From: Rhodanobacteraceae bacterium
GTDB lineage: Bacteria; Pseudomonadota; Gammaproteobacteria; Xanthomonadales; SZUA-5
Assembly (NCBI GenBank): GCA_016717705.1
Contig: JADKFD010000003.1
Span: 62,001 to 126,000 of the forward strand
DNA: 64,000 bases
Reading direction: 5' to 3'
The position numbers were made by a program, and so were the translations under genes. Below, one piece after another: positions 44,289 to 52,830 of this stretch (the first letter of the stretch is position 1; every line of letters begins with the position of its first letter). The notes below the pieces were generated by a model. That model was not told the origin of the DNA and searched no databases. It saw nothing but the letters and a program-made list of their open reading frames with translations.

Positions 44289-46276
44289 TGCCCGAGCTCG
44301 GTCAAGTCTTCCTGATCCTGGCGCTGCTGCTCGCCGCGGTGCAGGCGGTGGTGCCGCTGATCGGCGCCCAGCTCAATGATCCGGCACTGATGCGGGTCGC
44401 CCGCCCGGCCGCCTATGGCCAGTTCGTGTTCGTGGTCAGTGCCTATGCGGTGCTCACCTGGGGCTTCATCACCCAGGATTTCTCGATTGCCTACGTGGCC
44501 CAGAATTCCAATCTGCAGTTGCCCGAGGGCTACCGCATCAGCGCAGTGTGGGGTGCGCACGAAGGTTCGCTGCTGCTGTGGGTGCTCGCCTTGAGCATCT
44601 GGACCGTGGCGCTGGCGGCGCTCAGCCACAAGTTGCCGGAACGCTTCATGGCGCGTGCGCTGGCCACCCTCGGCGTGGTCGCGGTAGGCTTCATCAGCTT
44701 CACCGCCTTCACCAGCAACCCGTTCGAGCGCCATGTGCCGCCGCTGCCGGACGGCAACGACCTCAATCCGCTGCTGCAGGATTTCGGCCTGATCGTGCAT
44801 CCGCCGATGCTGTACATGGGCTATGTCGGCTTTGCCGTGGCCTTCGCCTTCGCCGTCGCCGCATTGATGGATGGTCGCGTGGATCGCCAGTGGGTGCGCT
44901 GGGCGCGCCCGTGGACCAACGTCGCCTGGTCCTTCCTGACCATCGGCATCGCGCTGGGCAGCTGGTGGGCCTATTACGAACTGGGCTGGGGCGGCTGGTG
45001 GTTCTGGGATCCGGTCGAAAACGCGTCGTTCATGCCCTGGCTGGTCGGCACCGCGCTGATTCACTCGCAAGCGGTCACCGAAAAGCGCGGCACTTTCGCC
45101 GCGTGGACGCTGCTGCTGGCCATTGCCGCGTTCTCATTGAGCCTGCTCGGCACCTTCCTGGTGCGCTCGGGCGTACTCACCAGTGTGCATGCCTTTGCCA
45201 GCGACCCGACCCGCGGCACCTACATTCTGGTGTTCCTCGGCGTGGTCACCGGCGGTGCGCTGACGCTCTACGCCATCCGCGCGCCGCAGCTCAAGTCGGC
45301 ACCGCCGGTCGGCCTGTATTCGCGCGAGAGCCTGCTGCTGCTCAACAACATCCTGCTCGCCACCGCCGCCGCCATGGTGCTGATCGGTACGCTCTATCCG
45401 CTGGTGGCAGAAGCGCTGGGCTGGGGCAAGATCTCGGTCGGCCCACCGTATTTCGGCCTGATGTTCTTCGTACTGATGGCACCGCTGGTGCTGATGATCC
45501 CGTTCGGCCCGCTGACGCGCTGGAAAGCAGATTCGGCCAAATCGGTGATGCTCGCTTTGCGCACGGCACTGGCACTGGCCGCGACCATTGCCGCGCTGGC
45601 GTGGATCTTCCAGCGTGAATTGCCGCTCAAGGCCGTGCTCGGCATCACCGCGGGTGCGTGGGTGCTGCTGGGCACGCTGGCCTTTATCGTCCGCCGCTGG
45701 CGCCAGGCCCAGCCAGGACGCCGCTTCACCGCCGAGATGATCGGCATGAGCCTGGCGCATCTGGGCGTCGGCATGTTCGTCATCGGCGTGATGGTCACCG
45801 AATCGCTGAATGTCGAACGCGATTTGCGCATGAAGCCGGGCGATACCACCGAGATTGCCGGACTCGAAATCGCCTTCATCGCCCTGCGCAATGAGAAGGG
45901 TGCCAACTACATCGCCGACGAGGGCGTCTTCGAGATCCGCAAGAACGGCAAGGTGCTGAGCGAACAGCATCCGCAGAAGCGCCAGTACCTGCGCGGTCAG
46001 GTGATGACCGAGGCGGCCATCGACGCCGGTTTCTTTGCCGACTTCTACATCGCGCTGGGCGAGCCGCTCGACAACGGTTCGGCCTGGGCCGTGCGCCTGT
46101 ACTACAAGCCGATGATCCGTTGGGTCTGGCTCGGCGCCCTGATGATGATGCTGGGCGGACTGATTGCGGCCACCGAACGCCGATTGCGCCAGACGGTGGT
46201 TGAACGCGAGTCAGATCTCGTGCCAAACAAGGACAACGCGGCCATCGGCGGCAGGCCAGCGACGGAGTCCGCATGA
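44285..46276 (+). CDS. ccmF: Cytochrome c heme lyase subunit CcmF
   Basis: Large membrane subunit of the CcmFGH(I) lyase that attaches heme to apocytochromes. The 663 residues span about 14-15 TM helices; the WWD-domain stretch GGWWFWDPVENASFMPWL is clear, as are the His-containing loops (VWGAHEGSLLLWV; IVHPPMLYMGYVG). Start overlaps ccmE and stop overlaps ccmG. Confidence 0.96.
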   Translation: MMPELGQVFLILALLLAAVQAVVPLIGAQLNDPALMRVARPAAYGQFVFVVSAYAVLTWGFITQDFSIAYVAQNSNLQLPEGYRISAVWGAHEGSLLLWVLALSIWTVALAALSHKLPERFMARALATLGVVAVGFISFTAFTSNPFERHVPPLPDGNDLNPLLQDFGLIVHPPMLYMGYVGFAVAFAFAVAALMDGRVDRQWVRWARPWTNVAWSFLTIGIALGSWWAYYELGWGGWWFWDPVENASFMPWLVGTALIHSQAVTEKRGTFAAWTLLLAIAAFSLSLLGTFLVRSGVLTSVHAFASDPTRGTYILVFLGVVTGGALTLYAIRAPQLKSAPPVGLYSRESLLLLNNILLATAAAMVLIGTLYPLVAEALGWGKISVGPPYFGLMFFVLMAPLVLMIPFGPLTRWKADSAKSVMLALRTALALAATIAALAWIFQRELPLKAVLGITAGAWVLLGTLAFIVRRWRQAQPGRRFTAEMIGMSLAHLGVGMFVIGVMVTESLNVERDLRMKPGDTTEIAGLEIAFIALRNEKGANYIADEGVFEIRKNGKVLSEQHPQKRQYLRGQVMTEAAIDAGFFADFYIALGEPLDNGSAWAVRLYYKPMIRWVWLGALMMMLGGLIAATERRLRQTVVERESDLVPNKDNAAIGGRPATESA

Positions 46277-46797
46277 AGCCCCGCGCACTCATCCCGCTGG
46301 TGGTATTCGTTGCCATCGGTTTCTTCCTCTACAGCGGCATCGGCAAGGACCCGCGCTACGTGCCCTCGCCGCTGGTGGGCAAGCCGATGCCGGAGTTTTC
46401 GGCGCCGGCGCTGCACGATCCGACGCGCATCGTCAGCAAGACCAGCCTGCTCGGTACGCCCTACCTGTTGAATGTATTCGGCAGCTGGTGCCCGAGCTGC
46501 CGTGTCGAGCACCCGATCCTGGCCGAATACGCCCGCCGCGGCGCCTTCAAGCTGGTCGGCTTCAACTGGAAGGACGAAAAGGCCGACGCCGAGCGCTGGC
46601 TGCAGCAGTTCGGCGATCCCTACGCCGAGATTTTCACCGACCTCGACGGTCGCCTCGGCATCGATTTTGGCGTCTATGGCGCCCCCGAAACCTTCGTCAT
46701 CGGCGCCGACGGCATGGTGCTGCACAAGCATGTCGGGCCGCTGGATGCACAGACCATCGAGAAAGAGATATTGCCGTTGCTGGCGGGGAAGCCGTGA
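46273..46797 (+). CDS. ccmG: Thiol:disulfide interchange protein CcmG/DsbE
   Basis: Membrane-anchored periplasmic thioredoxin that reduces the apocytochrome CXXCH cysteines. The 174 residues have an N-terminal anchor (IPLVVFVAIGFFLYSGIG) and the active site FGSWCPSCRVEHP (C73, C76), then the Glu-containing GFNWKDEKADAERWL and cis-Pro GAPETFVI. Start overlaps ccmF and stop overlaps ccmH. Confidence 0.95.
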   Translation: MKPRALIPLVVFVAIGFFLYSGIGKDPRYVPSPLVGKPMPEFSAPALHDPTRIVSKTSLLGTPYLLNVFGSWCPSCRVEHPILAEYARRGAFKLVGFNWKDEKADAERWLQQFGDPYAEIFTDLDGRLGIDFGVYGAPETFVIGADGMVLHKHVGPLDAQTIEKEILPLLAGKP

Positions 46798-47361
46798 TGA
46801 GAGCAGAAACGGGGGGGCTGGGGCACGAGATGGCCGCAACCGGCCCCCGAGCAGTTGCGTGCCATTTCAGCGACGAGGCCCGCCGCCAGACTCATTCGCG
46901 CCGCCCCCTGGCCCCGCCCCGCTTCGCACCCGCTGGCAGCCTGTTCGCCTTCGCACTGGCCTTGCCGCAACCCTGCCCTCGCCATCGACCCGATGCCGTT
47001 CGCCGATCGCGCGCAGGAAGTGCGCTATCAGAACCTGCTGCGCGAATTGCGTTGCCTGCAGTGCCAGAACCAGACGCTGGCCGACTCGGATGCCGACATC
47101 GCGCGCCAGCTGCGCAATGAAGTGTTCCGCATGATCGGCGAGGGCAAGTCCGACGACGAGATCAAGGACTTCATGACCGCGCGCTACGGTGAATTCGTGC
47201 TCTATCGGCCCAAGGTCGAGAGCGGCACCTGGCTGCTCTGGTTCGGCCCTTTTGTGATTCTTGCCGGCGGCGCGTTGGCGCTGGTCCTGCACTTGCGTAA
47301 ACGCCGCACCGGTGCGACTGCGCCGGCTGCCACCGCGGCCCGAGACGAGGAAGATTGGTGA
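46797..47361 (+). CDS. ccmH: Cytochrome c maturation protein CcmH, probable frameshift in the signal peptide
   Basis: Membrane-anchored thiol protein that keeps apocytochrome reduced. The mature part reads IDPMPFADRAQEVRYQNLLR, with the LRCLQC redox motif, NQTLADSDADIARQLRNEV and a C-terminal TM helix. A signal-like LFAFALALPQP lies in another frame: one extra base near 46974 separates it from ALAIDPM. The ATG at 46797 overlaps the ccmG stop and is in the signal frame. Without correction only a TTG at 46855, with a poor N-terminus, is usable. Confidence 0.85.
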
Positions 47362-48662
47362 CCACAGCTTTCTGGATTTCCGCAGCGCTTCCCGTGGTGG
47401 TGGCGCTGGTTTTTGTCGCGTGGCCCTTGTTGCGCCAGCCGCGCGCCGGGGCAGTGGCGACGCAGACCGCGTTGCTGCGCGAACAACTCGACGCGCTCAA
47501 GTCGGCGCATGCGAGCGGCCTGATCGACGACGCCACGTTCAAGACGCGGCAACAGACGCTGAGCGCCGCCGCACTGGCGCTGATCGACGCGCCCGCAAGC
47601 GCGCGGCCCGGCATTTCAGTCGCCGCCAAGCTGACCGCACTGGTGCTGCTGCTGGTGATCCCGTTCGCGACCATGCAGCTGTACCAGCGCATCGGCACGC
47701 CCAATGCCATCGGCTTCAGCGGCCCGGGTGCGGGCACGCTGCAGACCCCCGAAGGTCCGGCGATGGATGCCAACAGCGCACCGGATCTGAACAAGGCTGC
47801 CGACACGCTGGCCGCAAAACTGAAGGACAATCCGCAGGACGGCGCCGGCTGGGCCCTGCTGGCGCGCACCTATCGAGCTACCGAGCGCTTCGCCGAGGCC
47901 AACGACGCCTACACGAAGGCACGCGCGCTGCTGCCCGAGGAGCCCGATCTGCTGGCCGAATCGGCCGAGGCCATGGGCCTGTCGTCGACACCACGCAGCC
48001 TGTCCGGCGAACCGGAAAAGCTGATTGCGCGCGCACTGGAACTCGATCCAAACAACCAGAACGCGCTGTTCCTGAAAGGACTGGCGCGCGCTCAGGCGGA
48101 TGATCCGGCTGGTGCCGAGGCCACGTGGGAGCAACTGCTGGGGCTGATGGAAGCCGGCTCACCGTCGCAGATCGCGGTGGTGGAACAGCTCAACATCGTC
48201 CGCGAGCGACTGGGCAAGGCAGCGATGGAGATACCGGCCGCTGGACCCGCTGCAGCGCCGATGGCGGCGCCCGCGGCTGCGCCGATGGCCGCCGGCAACC
48301 AGGCGCCGGACCCGAATGCCGCCGGCGTCGACGTCAGCGTCAGCGTCGCGCCGGAACTCGCCGATCTGGTGCAACCCGGCGACACCCTGTTCGTGTTTGC
48401 GCGCGCCGAGGCTGGCCCGCCGGCGCCGCTGGCGATCCAGCGCCGCACCGCCAGCGAACTGCCGCTGACGCTGCGCCTGGACGAATCCATGGGCATGATC
48501 GCCGGCATGTCGATGGCGCAGTTTCCGCGCGTGATCATCGGCGCGCGGATTTCCCGCTCCGGCAATGCCATGCCGCAGCCGGGGGATCTCGAAGGACTGA
48601 CGGCCGCGATGAGCTGGCGTGAAGCCGGCAAGGTCGATATCGTGATCGGCAGCGTGCGCTGA
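47358..48662 (+). CDS. ccmI: Cytochrome c maturation TPR protein CcmI
   Basis: Apocytochrome chaperone of the lyase complex. The 434 residues contain two TM helices (FWISAALPVVVALVFVAWPL; LTALVLLLVIPFATMQLYQR), a TPR region (GWALLARTYRATERFAEAND) and a C-terminal periplasmic domain with an Ala/Pro/Met-rich linker (APMAAPAAAPMAAG). Start GTG 47358 overlaps the ccmH stop. It ends the operon; a candidate MITE follows. Confidence 0.93.
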   Translation: MTTAFWISAALPVVVALVFVAWPLLRQPRAGAVATQTALLREQLDALKSAHASGLIDDATFKTRQQTLSAAALALIDAPASARPGISVAAKLTALVLLLVIPFATMQLYQRIGTPNAIGFSGPGAGTLQTPEGPAMDANSAPDLNKAADTLAAKLKDNPQDGAGWALLARTYRATERFAEANDAYTKARALLPEEPDLLAESAEAMGLSSTPRSLSGEPEKLIARALELDPNNQNALFLKGLARAQADDPAGAEATWEQLLGLMEAGSPSQIAVVEQLNIVRERLGKAAMEIPAAGPAAAPMAAPAAAPMAAGNQAPDPNAAGVDVSVSVAPELADLVQPGDTLFVFARAEAGPPAPLAIQRRTASELPLTLRLDESMGMIAGMSMAQFPRVIIGARISRSGNAMPQPGDLEGLTAAMSWREAGKVDIVIGSVR

Positions 48663-48689
48663 CCAAGGGCAGCGGCAATCCGCCACCCA

Positions 48690-48714
48690 ATCGATGCGGT
48701 TCGCTGCGCTCACC
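48690..48714. repeat. Single copy of the GTGAGCGCAGCGAACC repeat
   Basis: ATCGATGCGGTTCGCTGCGC plus TCACC matches the right arm of the hairpin at 14863-14924. Here it occurs as one arm only, 28 nt after the ccmI stop. Confidence 0.7.
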
Positions 48715-48741
48715 ACATCCTCGGAGCTGCGAGTGGCACCC

Positions 48742-48977
48742 AGTGTAGTGCGGCGTAAGTAACTGACTTTTGTTTCCGATGCATTTTGGCCCGAGGCTAG
48801 GCGAGAGGAGGGTGAGAGCAGTCAAGCTTGCGCCGCATGCGGCGCGACTGCTCGAACGCACGCAACTTGTTGCGGGCCGGGACCGAAGGTCATAGCTCTT
48901 CTATGGCGACGACGAACAACGACGCATCGGGTCAAAAGGCGCGGAAATAGTGGCAGTTCCTTATGCCGCACTACACT
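48742..48977. mobile_element. Candidate MITE with about 52-bp imperfect terminal inverted repeats
   Basis: The left end AGTGTAGTGCGGCGTAAGTA and the right end (reverse complement AGTGTAGTGCGGCATAAGGA) pair over about 52 nt with a few mismatches and small indels, further sharing AACTG, TTTCCG, TTTTG and CCCGA blocks. The 236-bp element has a roughly 130-bp core and no coding frame of note. No clear target duplication is visible (CCC on both sides). It lies in the 411-nt gap between ccmI and the lipoprotein gene, where I see no other gene. Confidence 0.65.
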
Positions 48978-49073
48978 AGTCCCTTCGGGCCAACGTGGCC
49001 TGCCGCGGCGCTTCTCGTGACGTGCCGCCCGCCTGCATTCGAAGTCCCCGTCCCTCTCGAAAGTCCACCCGCC

Positions 49074-49637
49074 ATGTGCAACGCACTTCGATGTGCCCTC
49101 GCAGCCACTCTGGTTATTCTGCTGGCGGCGTGCGCACCGCGGATCGAGCCGCGCGCGCAGCCGCAGGCGGTGCCCACTGCGGTGGAGACCGCCCAAAGCA
49201 TCTTCGACCAGATCACGACCCTGCATGTCGATGGCTTGCCGAGCGACGAGCAGATGGGCGTGCTGGCCCCGCTGCTGACGACCGAACTGCGGCAAGCCCT
49301 GGAGGCCGCGCGCGACTGGCAACGCAGCGAGATCGAGCGCATGCAGCGCGCGGGCAGCGAGGACAAACCGCCGTTTGTCGAAGGCGATCTGTTCAGCAGC
49401 CTGTTCGAGGGCGCCCAGTCCGCGCGCGCCGTGTCGTCGCAGCCCGATCAGGATCGGATCGTGGTGACGCTCGATCGCAGCTACGGCGAAGGCGCGGATC
49501 GGGTGCAATGGCAGGACCGCGCCGTGCTCAAGCGCGTCGGCGATGCCTATCTGCTCGACGACATCGAATACGGCGGCGATTGGACCTTCCAGGCGGGCAC
49601 ATCGACGCTGCGCAAGACCCTCGGTCAGCGCGAGTAG
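49074..49637 (+). CDS. Lipoprotein, DUF3828-like
   Basis: A 187-residue predicted lipoprotein. The signal CALAATLVILLAAC gives lipobox LAAC with Cys20. The mature part contains TAQSIFDQITTLHVDGLPSD, LAPLLTTELRQALEAARDWQ and KPPFVEGDLFSSLFEG, resembling DUF3828 proteins. Function is unknown. ATG at 49074 gives a standard lipoprotein signal; a frame extending to 48963 comes from the MITE. Confidence 0.75.
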   Translation: MCNALRCALAATLVILLAACAPRIEPRAQPQAVPTAVETAQSIFDQITTLHVDGLPSDEQMGVLAPLLTTELRQALEAARDWQRSEIERMQRAGSEDKPPFVEGDLFSSLFEGAQSARAVSSQPDQDRIVVTLDRSYGEGADRVQWQDRAVLKRVGDAYLLDDIEYGGDWTFQAGTSTLRKTLGQRE

Positions 49638-49742
49638 GACCTCGGGCAGCCACGCGCCCGGCCCGATCCGAAGCGGCATCCTGCAACGACAGCGCCGCTC
49701 CGCCCCAGTAGACTGACGGTTTTCCTCACCGGAACCCACCCC

Positions 49743-50528
49743 ATGCAACTCGACCTCACCGGCCGCCATGCGCTGATCGGCGGCGGCAGCCAGGGCATTG
49801 GCCGGGCGGCCGCGCTGGAACTGGCAGCGCTCGGCGCCGACGTCAGCGTGATCGGTCGCGACCCGGCACGGCTCGACGCCACGCTGGCCGCGCTGAATGG
49901 CGTCCGCGCGGGCAATCATCACGCCCTGCTGGCCGACTATGCCGATCGCGCCAGTCTGGAGCGCATTGTCGGCGACTGGCTGGCGCAATCTCCGGCGCAG
50001 ATCCTGATCAACAACACCGGCGGTCCGCCGCCGGGACCGATCGAGCTCGCCAGCGAAGCGGCCTTCCTCGACACCTTCGGCCAGCACCTGCTGTGCAACC
50101 AATTGCTGACGCGCCTTTGTCTGCCCGGTATGCGCGCCGCCGGATACGGCCGCATTGTCAACGTGATCTCGACCTCGGTGAAAGAACCGATCAAGGGCCT
50201 CGGCGTGTCCAACACCGTGCGCGGCGCCGTGGCGTCGTGGGCGAAGACGCTGGCCACTGAACTGGCACCGGAGGGCATCACCGTCAACAACGTGCTGCCC
50301 GGCTTCACCCGCACGGCGCGGCTGCAGGGTTTGATCGACGGCAAAGTCAAAAGCAGCGGCCAGGGTGAGGATGACGTGGCCAAAGGCATGATGAGCGTGG
50401 TGCCGATGGGCCGCTTTGCCGATGCCAGCGAAGTGGCCAACGCGATCGCCTTCCTGGCCAGCCCGGCGGCCTCCTACATCACCGGAGTCAGCATCGCGGT
50501 GGATGGCGGGCGTACGCTGGCGCTGTAG
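49743..50528 (+). CDS. SDR family oxidoreductase with altered catalytic residues
   Basis: A 261-residue short-chain dehydrogenase fold. The cofactor motif is GGGSQGIGRAAALELA, NNTGGPPPGP replaces NNAG, and the end IAVDGGRTLAL is typical. The catalytic Tyr-x3-Lys is absent: after VISTSVKEPIKGLG comes VSNTVRGAVASWAKTLATEL, with Ser/Asn and Arg at the expected places. Similar SDRs occur next to 2-aminomuconate pathway genes; it may not be a true oxidoreductase. It precedes the ALDH and RidA genes on the same strand. Confidence 0.85.
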   Translation: MQLDLTGRHALIGGGSQGIGRAAALELAALGADVSVIGRDPARLDATLAALNGVRAGNHHALLADYADRASLERIVGDWLAQSPAQILINNTGGPPPGPIELASEAAFLDTFGQHLLCNQLLTRLCLPGMRAAGYGRIVNVISTSVKEPIKGLGVSNTVRGAVASWAKTLATELAPEGITVNNVLPGFTRTARLQGLIDGKVKSSGQGEDDVAKGMMSVVPMGRFADASEVANAIAFLASPAASYITGVSIAVDGGRTLAL

Positions 50529-50550
50529 CGGCGCGCTATGCTGCTTTGGT

Positions 50551-50690
50551 CCCCTCTCCCCGCGAGCGGGGAGAGGGTGGCGCCGCAGGCGACGGGTGAG
50601 GGGCTGTCCTGACAAAGCAAACGCTTCGTGAGGGAATCCCCCTCATCCGGGTCCTTTGGACCCACCTTCTCCCCGCGCGCGGGGAGAAGG
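50551..50690. repeat. Inverted pair of CCCCTCTCCCC...GGGTGAGGGG repeats
   Basis: Copy one (50551-50603) contains the palindrome CTCCCCGCGAGCGGGGAG, then GGGTGAGGGG. Copy two (50639-50690) is inverted: CCCCTCATCCGGGT, then CTCCCCGCGCGCGGGGAG. This is a widespread repeat type in proteobacterial, especially Xanthomonadales, genomes. Between the SDR and ALDH genes it could cause partial termination. Confidence 0.8.
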
Positions 50691-50720
50691 ATTCAGGCTC
50701 CCTTTCGACGCGAACTACCC

Positions 50721-52175
50721 ATGCGCGATTCCCTGCTGCGACTGACCAATTTCATCGACGGTGACTACTGCGCGCCGTTGAGCAACGCCTATCTGCCGGT
50801 GGTCGAACCGGCGACCGGCAAGAGCTTTGCCGAGGTGCCCGATTCGGGCGCCGCGGATATCGATGCCGCCGTCGCAGCGGCGACCCGCGCGCAGCGCGCC
50901 TGGGCGCAGACCGCGCCGAGTCAGCGCGCGGCGTTGCTCAGACGCATTGCCGATGTGATCGAAACGCGCCTGGACGCATTGGCCGAAGAGGAATCGCGCG
51001 ACAGCGGCAAGCCGGTGAAGGTGGCGCGCAGCGTCGACATCCCGCGCGCGGTGAGCAATTTCCGTTTCTTTGCGGCGATGGCCGAGAGCTTCGTCTCCGA
51101 GAGCCATCAGGGCGAGGTCGGCACGCTGAACTACACGCTGCGCCAGCCGCTCGGCGTGGTCGGCTGTATCAGCCCGTGGAACCTGCCGCTGTACCTTTTG
51201 ACCTGGAAAATCGCGCCGGCGCTGGCGGCCGGCAACTGCGTGATCGCCAAACCGAGCGAAGTGACGCCGGTCAGCGCCTGGTTGCTCGGCGAGATCGTGC
51301 AGGCAGCCGGCTTGCCGCCGGGCGTGCTCAACATCGTCCAGGGCGGCGGGCCGCGCTGCGGTCAGGCACTGGTCACCCACCCGAGAATCAAGGCGGTCTC
51401 GTTCACCGGCAGCACTGCCACCGGCGGCGCCATTGCCGCAGCCACCGCCACCCAGTTCAAGAAGCTGTCGCTGGAGATGGGCGGCAAGAATGCCACCGTG
51501 GTGTTCGCCGACTGCGATTTCGAGCGCACCGTTACCGAAAGCGTGCGCGCCGCATTTTCCAATCAGGGCCAGATTTGCCTGTGCGGCTCGCGCATCCTGG
51601 TCGAGCGCTCGCTGCTGCCGCGTTTCCGCGAGGCCTTCCTGGCCAAGGTCGCCGAGCTCAAGGTCGGCGATCCGCGCGATCCGGCCAGCGATATCGGCGC
51701 CGTCGTCTCAGCCGCGCATCTGGCCAAGGTACAGAGTTACATTGCGCTGGCACACGAAGAAGGTGGTCGACTGCTCACCGGCGGCGAGAGGCTCAAGATC
51801 GATGGCCGCTGCGGCGAGGGCTATTTCCTGGCACCGACGGTGTTCGACCAGCTCGACGCCCATTGCCGGGTCAATCAGGAAGAGGTTTTCGGCCCGTTGG
51901 CGACGCTGATCCCCTTCGACGACGAGGCCCAGGCGCTGGCCTTTGCCAACAGCACCCAGTACGGACTGGCCTGTTCCGTGTGGACGCGCGACCTGGCCCG
52001 TGCGCATCGCTTCGCCGCCGCCGTGGAAGCCGGCGTGGTCTGGATCAACTGCTGGATGGCGCGCGACCTGCGCACGCCGTTTGGCGGAGTCAAGCACTCC
52101 GGCCTGGGTCGCGAAGGTGGCCTGGACGGCATGCGCTTTTTCACTGAGCCGAAGAATGTGGCGATTCATTGTTGA
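50721..52175 (+). CDS. Aldehyde dehydrogenase, probable 2-aminomuconate semialdehyde dehydrogenase
   Basis: NAD(P)-dependent ALDH of 484 residues. The nucleophile is in NQGQICLCGSR, the general base Glu in SLEMGGKNATVVFAD, and the cofactor site is GVVGCISPWNLPLYLLTWKI with FTGSTATGG. The C-terminal INCWMARDLRTPFGGVKHSG includes the Arg seen in ALDH8A1/AMSDH enzymes, consistent with a dicarboxylate semialdehyde. Position between an SDR and a 2-aminomuconate-deaminase-like RidA supports the assignment; substrate is inferred. ATG at 50721 gives the family start. Confidence 0.88.
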   Translation: MRDSLLRLTNFIDGDYCAPLSNAYLPVVEPATGKSFAEVPDSGAADIDAAVAAATRAQRAWAQTAPSQRAALLRRIADVIETRLDALAEEESRDSGKPVKVARSVDIPRAVSNFRFFAAMAESFVSESHQGEVGTLNYTLRQPLGVVGCISPWNLPLYLLTWKIAPALAAGNCVIAKPSEVTPVSAWLLGEIVQAAGLPPGVLNIVQGGGPRCGQALVTHPRIKAVSFTGSTATGGAIAAATATQFKKLSLEMGGKNATVVFADCDFERTVTESVRAAFSNQGQICLCGSRILVERSLLPRFREAFLAKVAELKVGDPRDPASDIGAVVSAAHLAKVQSYIALAHEEGGRLLTGGERLKIDGRCGEGYFLAPTVFDQLDAHCRVNQEEVFGPLATLIPFDDEAQALAFANSTQYGLACSVWTRDLARAHRFAAAVEAGVVWINCWMARDLRTPFGGVKHSGLGREGGLDGMRFFTEPKNVAIHC

Positions 52176-52179
52176 AGCG

Positions 52180-52295
52180 GTGAGTAGTAAGTAGTGAGTG
52201 GTGAGTAAAACCCGGTGATATCGGCGCCTACGGTAATCGCGACGAAGCGGGATGCCCACGGCTGTGCCGGCTCTTACTCACTACTCACTACTCAC
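52180..52295. repeat. Heptad inverted-arm element between the ALDH and RidA genes
   Basis: Left arm 52180-52215 (GTGAGTA, GTAAGTA, GTGAGTG, GTGAGTA, AAACCCGG) begins 5 nt after the ALDH stop. Right arm 52266-52295 is its inverted counterpart (GCCGGCTCTTACTCAC plus TCAC units), 17 nt before the RidA start. The 50-nt interior is plain sequence. Confidence 0.9.
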
Positions 52296-52312
52296 TTATT
52301 CAGGAGCGAGCC

Positions 52313-52738
52313 ATGAGCGAGAGCGTCAACGCGACCAACGCCCCCAAACCCGTCGGCAACTACCCGCACGCACGCCGCGTGGGCGAGCTCTTGTTCCTGT
52401 CCGGCATCGGCCCGCGCACGCCGGGCAGCAATGCCATACCGGGCAACGAATACGCCGCCGATGGCAGCCTGACGCGCTACGACATCGCCGCGCAATGCCA
52501 TTCGGTGTTCGCCAATGTGCGCGCGGTGCTGGAGGCATCGGGCGCCGGCTGGACCGATCTGATCGACGTGACCGTCTACCTGACCGACATGGCGCGCGAT
52601 TTTCCGGTCTACAACCGCATCTGGGCCGAGTATTTCCCCGATCCGGCGACGGCGCCGTGCCGCACGACGCTGGGCATCACCGCCCTGCCGACGCCAATCG
52701 CGATCGAGTTGAAGTGCGTGGCGCGGGCGGGCGCTTAG
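52313..52738 (+). CDS. RidA family protein, probable 2-aminomuconate deaminase
   Basis: A 141-residue YjgF/YER057c/UK114 fold protein. It lacks the archetypal RidA Arg context but shows LFLSGIGPRTPGSNAIPGNE, YDIAAQCHSVFANVRAVLEA and CRTTLGITALPTPIAIELKC, the pattern of bacterial 2-aminomuconate deaminases (kynurenine/2-nitrobenzoate pathways). It would convert 2-aminomuconate to 4-oxalocrotonate after the ALDH step. Pathway assignment is inferred from family and neighbours. Confidence 0.85.
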   Translation: MSESVNATNAPKPVGNYPHARRVGELLFLSGIGPRTPGSNAIPGNEYAADGSLTRYDIAAQCHSVFANVRAVLEASGAGWTDLIDVTVYLTDMARDFPVYNRIWAEYFPDPATAPCRTTLGITALPTPIAIELKCVARAGA

Positions 52739-52748
52739 CCGCAAGTGC

Positions 52749-52823
52749 GATCGCGCGCGAGCGCGCTCCTGCAAGCTTGCCGGAAGTCCACGCAAGAATT
52801 GTAGGAGCGCGCTCGCGCGCGAT
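52749..52823. repeat. Inverted pair of GCGCGCGAGCGCGCTCCT REPs
   Basis: Left copy 52749-52772 and right copy 52801-52823 (GTAGGAGCGCGCTCGCGCGC) face each other between convergent RidA and lipase genes. The right copy with its left flank (CGCAAGAATT) also matches 57650-57682 in reverse with one mismatch over 33 nt. A GTAG-REP of another class. Confidence 0.85.
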
Positions 52824-52830
52824 GCTCTAG

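Noticed and set aside
52801..52823. Intrinsic terminator after the lipase gene
   Set aside because: The hairpin is strong but lacks a T-tract and is a copy of a dispersed REP found elsewhere.
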